From: Dickeya zeae NCPPB 2538
GTDB taxonomy: Bacteria; Pseudomonadota; Gammaproteobacteria; Enterobacterales; Enterobacteriaceae
Assembly (NCBI RefSeq): GCF_000406165.1
Contig: NZ_CM001977.1
Coordinates: 1-64,000 of the forward strand
Length of the DNA stretch: 64,000 bases
Reading direction: 5' to 3'
Shown: positions 60,737-64,000 of the stretch, piece after piece
Layout: every line of letters starts with the position of its first letter
Numbering within the stretch: the stretch's first letter is position 1
Program-made: the position numbers and the translations under genes
The notes under the pieces: generated by a model
Database searches by the model: none
What the model saw: the letters and a program-made list of their open reading frames with translations, nothing else
What the model was told of the DNA's origin: nothing

Positions 60737-62806
60737 ATGACAGATAAGACATTTTTGGTGGAAATCGGCACCGAAGAGCTGCCACCGAAGGCTTTGCGTA
60801 CCCTGGCGGAATCTTTTGCCGCCAATTTTACCGCTGAACTGGACGCCGCCGGGCTGGGTTACCAGTCGGTCGATTGGTTCGCGGCCCCGCGCCGTCTGGC
60901 ACTGAAAGTGGCCGGTTTAAGCGCGTCCCAGCCGGACAGGGAAGTAGAAAAACGTGGTCCAGCCATCGCGCAGGCGTTTGACGCCTCCGGCAACCCGACC
61001 AAAGCCGCAGAAGGCTGGGCACGCGGTTGCGGCATCACCGTCGAGCAGGCCGAGCGCCTGACCACCGACAAAGGCGAGTGGCTGTTATTCCGCGCACACG
61101 TGAAGGGCGAAGCGGCACAAACGCTGCTGCCGGGCATGGTCAGCACCGCGCTGGCGAAGTTGCCTATTCCGAAACTGATGCGCTGGGGCGATAACGACAC
61201 CCAGTTTGTGCGTCCGGTGCATACCGTGACCCTGTTGCTGGGTGATGAACTGATCCCCGGTACTGTGCTGGGTATTGATTCCGGGCGTACCCTTCGCGGT
61301 CACCGCTTTATGGGTGAGCCAGAATTCACGATTGATAACGCTGATCAGTACCCGCAGATTTTGCAGGAACGTGGCAAGGTCATCGCCGATTACGACGCGC
61401 GTAAAGCCAAAATCAAGGCTGATGCCGAAGAAGCGGCGCGTAAGATTGGCGGCAATGCTGATCTGAGCGACAGCCTGCTGGAAGAAGTTACCTCGCTGGT
61501 GGAATGGCCGGTGGTCCTGACGGCGAAATTTGAAGAGAAATTCCTGGCGGTACCGGCGGAAGCGCTGGTGTACACCATGAAAGGCGACCAGAAATACTTC
61601 CCGGTTTACGACAACGACGGCAAGCTGCTGCCGAATTTCATTTTTGTCGCCAATATTGAATCGAAAGATCCGCAGCAGATTATCGCCGGTAACGAGAAGG
61701 TGGTACGTCCGCGTCTGGCTGACGCCGAGTTCTTCTTCAATACCGACCGTAAAAAGCGCCTTGAAGATCACCTGCCGCGTCTGGAAACCGTGCTGTTCCA
61801 GCAACAGCTGGGCACGCTGCGCGACAAGACTGACCGTATCGCGGCATTAACCGGCTGGGTGGCTGAGCAGATCGGTGCCGATGTCAATCACGCCAAACGT
61901 GCGGGTCTGCTGTCTAAATGCGACCTGATGACTAACATGGTGTTTGAGTTCACCGATACTCAGGGTGTGATGGGGATGCACTACGCCCGTCACGACGGTG
62001 AAGCTGAAGATGTGGCCGTCGCGCTAAACGAACAGTACCAGCCGCGTTTTGCTGGCGATGAACTGCCGTCCTCACTGGTCGCTTGCGCGCTGGCGATTGC
62101 CGATAAAATGGATACCCTGGCGGGTATTTTCGGTATCGGTCAGCACCCGAAAGGCGATAAAGATCCGTTTGCACTGCGCCGTGCCGCATTGGGTGTGTTG
62201 CGCATCATCGTGGAAAAACGCCTGCCGCTGGACTTGCAAACCCTGACCGAAGAAGCGGCGCGTTTGTATGGCGACAAGCTGACTAACGCCAACGTGGTCG
62301 ACGATGTGATTGAATTCATGCTGGGCCGCTTCCGTGCCTGGTATCAGGAGGAAGGTCACAGTGTTGACACCATTCAGGCGGTGCTGGCGCGTCGTCCGAC
62401 CCGCCCGGCGGATTTCGATGCCCGTGTGAAAGCGGTGAGTCATTTCCGCACACTGGAGCAAGCCGAAGCGCTGGCGGCAGCCAACAAGCGTGTCTCCAAC
62501 ATTTTGGCGAAGTCTACCGAAACGCTGAACGGCAGCGTGCAGGCGGCGTTGCTCAAAGAGAAGGAAGAAATTCAGCTGGCGACCTATGTTACCGCGCTGA
62601 CCAGCAAGTTGGCGCCGTGGTTTGCCGAAGGGCGTTATCAGGAAGCGCTGGCGGAACTGGCGCAGTTGCGTGAATCAGTCGATAACTTCTTCGATAAGGT
62701 GATGGTCAACGCTGATGACGCGCAGGTGCGTATCAACCGCCTGACGCTGCTCAACGAACTGCGTAACCTGTTCCTGAAAGTAGCGGATATTTCGGTGTTG
62801 CAGTAA
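60737..62806 (+). CDS. glyS: Glycyl-tRNA synthetase beta subunit
   Basis: tRNA-binding subunit of the heterotetrameric glycyl-tRNA synthetase. At 689 residues it has E. coli length, begins FLVEIGTEELPPKALRTL, contains the HD-like segment (AGLLSKCDLMTNMVFEFTDTQGVMGMHYARHDGE), GQHPKGDKDPFALRRAALGVLRI, and the C-terminal anticodon-binding helices. Cotranscribed with glyQ. Confidence 0.98.
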   Translation: MTDKTFLVEIGTEELPPKALRTLAESFAANFTAELDAAGLGYQSVDWFAAPRRLALKVAGLSASQPDREVEKRGPAIAQAFDASGNPTKAAEGWARGCGITVEQAERLTTDKGEWLLFRAHVKGEAAQTLLPGMVSTALAKLPIPKLMRWGDNDTQFVRPVHTVTLLLGDELIPGTVLGIDSGRTLRGHRFMGEPEFTIDNADQYPQILQERGKVIADYDARKAKIKADAEEAARKIGGNADLSDSLLEEVTSLVEWPVVLTAKFEEKFLAVPAEALVYTMKGDQKYFPVYDNDGKLLPNFIFVANIESKDPQQIIAGNEKVVRPRLADAEFFFNTDRKKRLEDHLPRLETVLFQQQLGTLRDKTDRIAALTGWVAEQIGADVNHAKRAGLLSKCDLMTNMVFEFTDTQGVMGMHYARHDGEAEDVAVALNEQYQPRFAGDELPSSLVACALAIADKMDTLAGIFGIGQHPKGDKDPFALRRAALGVLRIIVEKRLPLDLQTLTEEAARLYGDKLTNANVVDDVIEFMLGRFRAWYQEEGHSVDTIQAVLARRPTRPADFDARVKAVSHFRTLEQAEALAAANKRVSNILAKSTETLNGSVQAALLKEKEEIQLATYVTALTSKLAPWFAEGRYQEALAELAQLRESVDNFFDKVMVNADDAQVRINRLTLLNELRNLFLKVADISVLQ

Positions 62807-62843
62807 ACACCGGGATAATCAGCGCAGAGCGCGCTGTGTATGC

Positions 62844-62870
62844 AAAAGCCTCCTCTGTGGAGGCTTTTTT
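62844..62870 (+). terminator. Intrinsic terminator after glyQS
   Basis: AAAAGCCTCC (62844-62853), loop TCTGT, GGAGGCTTTT (62859-62868), then further T residues. It also lies just after the end of the convergent glycosyltransferase gene. Confidence 0.92.
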
Positions 62871-62884
62871 GTCATTGGGAATTG

Positions 62885-63880
62885 CTAAACTGGGCTGATG
62901 TTATCTGATATTTCCTGAATAACTTTTTCTACCCATGAACAAAGTGTGTACTGATGGTAGACAGGTTCCGGTACGGGTTGGTAAGGGGTATGGATAAAAC
63001 CTTGTGGAAGGTATCCATCTTGATCCAGAACACATATATTCTGTGGATTATAAAAATCATAACTGGTGATATGCGAATTCGTCGTAATCAACTTACGCTG
63101 ATAAGCCATCGATTCATAGGCACGGAATGAGAGTCCTGTCTGTTGGCCTTGTAGAATATCCAGAATTGCGCGGGAGTTACTAATCTCATGGGCTAGTTCA
63201 GCACCCAGCAGTAATTTTTCTGAGGTCTTTATTCTGTTGTCTTTTATATATTCTGGCTTTCCTGATTCCCCAATATAAAAAATAACATTGGATTTAAGGC
63301 AGGGGTTTTTATCAAGAAAATTGGCGACTTGCTGGTATCTCTCCGGCGTGAAACTCATAATAGAGAAAATATCATACTCACACGCCTGATAAGGTATCGT
63401 GCTTTTCCAGGAAGGATCAATATAATTGGTGATTTTGGTGAAGTGAAATTGCTCACAATCTTCACTATCGAAACTGAGTATGTGATCGAATTGATTCAGA
63501 TGCAATCCATTGGCAGGGGCTTTTTTCAAGCCATCCCACAATGTGGCGACGAGCTTTCTACCATGCTGACGCAATATTGACAGGTGCTGCTCATTGAACA
63601 AGTTAGGTTCCGTCATAATAATGGCATCGAATGGCTCCCTGCCAATAAAGAAATTGTGTAAGCCCAGTTTTATTTGATTATCAATAACAAGGTTTTTGTA
63701 ATTTTTACCGGTTATCGTTTCGTAGGTTTTCGCAATGGATTTATGGTGTGAATCAAAATAGCTAAATGTTGATAGATCAGAATGATCAATATGGATAACG
63801 TCGTGCCCCTGGCGTTTCATCTCTGTCACGATTGGTGTGGCTAAATTAGCCCAATCCGGGCAAATAAATAACAAACGCAT
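62885..63880 (-). CDS. CgeB-like glycosyltransferase family protein
   Basis: A 331-residue protein with two Rossmann-like halves. The C-terminal SRAILDILQGQQTGLSFRAYESMAYQRKLITTN is the donor-binding pattern seen in CgeB-like and other GT-B glycosyltransferases. The N-terminal half (LFICPDWANLATPIVTEMKRQGHDVIHIDHSD) resembles acceptor domains of surface polysaccharide enzymes. It is richer in A+T than glyS, hinting at later acquisition. It stands alone, convergent with glyS, so the glycan is unknown; LPS or capsule decoration is a guess. Confidence 0.65.
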   Translation of the reverse strand: MRLLFICPDWANLATPIVTEMKRQGHDVIHIDHSDLSTFSYFDSHHKSIAKTYETITGKNYKNLVIDNQIKLGLHNFFIGREPFDAIIMTEPNLFNEQHLSILRQHGRKLVATLWDGLKKAPANGLHLNQFDHILSFDSEDCEQFHFTKITNYIDPSWKSTIPYQACEYDIFSIMSFTPERYQQVANFLDKNPCLKSNVIFYIGESGKPEYIKDNRIKTSEKLLLGAELAHEISNSRAILDILQGQQTGLSFRAYESMAYQRKLITTNSHITSYDFYNPQNICVLDQDGYLPQGFIHTPYQPVPEPVYHQYTLCSWVEKVIQEISDNISPV

Positions 63881-64000
63881 AATGCCGTTATCCTCGGGGT
63901 AATTATTTATGGCTCGAGCTGGGGCTCAAACGTTGGAAAATATAGCATTAAATATTGGTCTGTGTCCCGCGATTATGTCGGTTTCTGGTCGCCTCTTGTC
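63881..64000. other. Right edge of the window
   Basis: 120 bases upstream of the glycosyltransferase gene, presumably containing its promoter. A GAGC-rich hairpin (GGCTCGAGC) is at 63911-63919; nothing else is seen before the window ends. Confidence 0.3.

Overview
The window is chromosomal DNA of a gammaproteobacterium of the order Enterobacterales, most probably a soft-rot Pectobacteriaceae and best matched by Dickeya. I base this on near-identity of DnaA, GyrB, GlyQ, GlyS, RlmJ, RsmJ, AvtA, GhrB and Tag to remembered Escherichia coli proteins, on preserved Enterobacterales gene neighbourhoods (dnaA-dnaN-recF-gyrB; rsmJ-prlC; rlmJ and gor; ghrB, tag-yiaC, glyQS), and on generally GC-rich coding DNA. 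The genus call is inference; no species is claimed. I saw no tRNA, rRNA or CRISPR array.

Layout. 1-6500: the dnaA regulatory region (DnaA boxes, six GATC sites) and dnaA-dnaN-recF-gyrB, with an unusual spacer holding a hairpin between dnaN and recF. 6500-13100: an MFS transporter, rsmJ-prlC, a DUF2623 protein, rlmJ and rnz. 13100-18000: an RNA-repair locus, with the sigma54 activator gene rtcR divergent from slipin-rtcB-rlaP behind a good -24/-12 promoter. 18200-19600: gor. 19800-21780: an AT-rich island of three unusual genes (a PD-(D/E)XK-like protein, an Abi_C protein and a frameshifted unknown), introduced by an attC-like site, with each gene followed by a TAACAA motif. It looks like a remnant of integron cassettes without an integrase.

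22000-26570: a secreted esterase, a DUF3237 protein, a YitT membrane protein, an Lrp-type regulator and an unusual (actinobacterial-type) phosphoserine aminotransferase. 27200-31900: a compact four-gene operon encoding a KamA-family radical SAM aminomutase, an ATP-grasp ligase, a 2-oxoglutarate/Fe dioxygenase and an MFS exporter. This looks like a small, possibly undescribed pathway for a modified beta-amino acid or dipeptide and is the strongest candidate for a new system here. 31980-39750: an oxalate cluster (LysR regulator, oxalate/formate antiporter, oxalyl-CoA decarboxylase, formyl-CoA transferase, a PAS-only protein translationally coupled to it, and a second formyl-CoA transferase-like protein).

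40100-43000: a GNAT enzyme, a MarR regulator divergent from a DUF3861 gene with two matching operator palindromes, glucokinase and a NIPSNAP protein. 43200-50500: one minus-strand operon for a peptide-type ABC importer (binding protein, two permeases, fused double ATPase), a luciferase-like FMN monooxygenase and a fused CMD/alkylhydroperoxidase protein, resembling the KPN_01854-KPN_01858 gene set of Klebsiella. 50800-64000: a DUF1471 peptide, a ferric-reductase-like flavocytochrome, avtA, a secreted DUF4432 sugar-epimerase-like protein with a CRP-like site, ghrB, tag-yiaC, a TauE/SafE transporter, glyQ-glyS and a CgeB-like glycosyltransferase.
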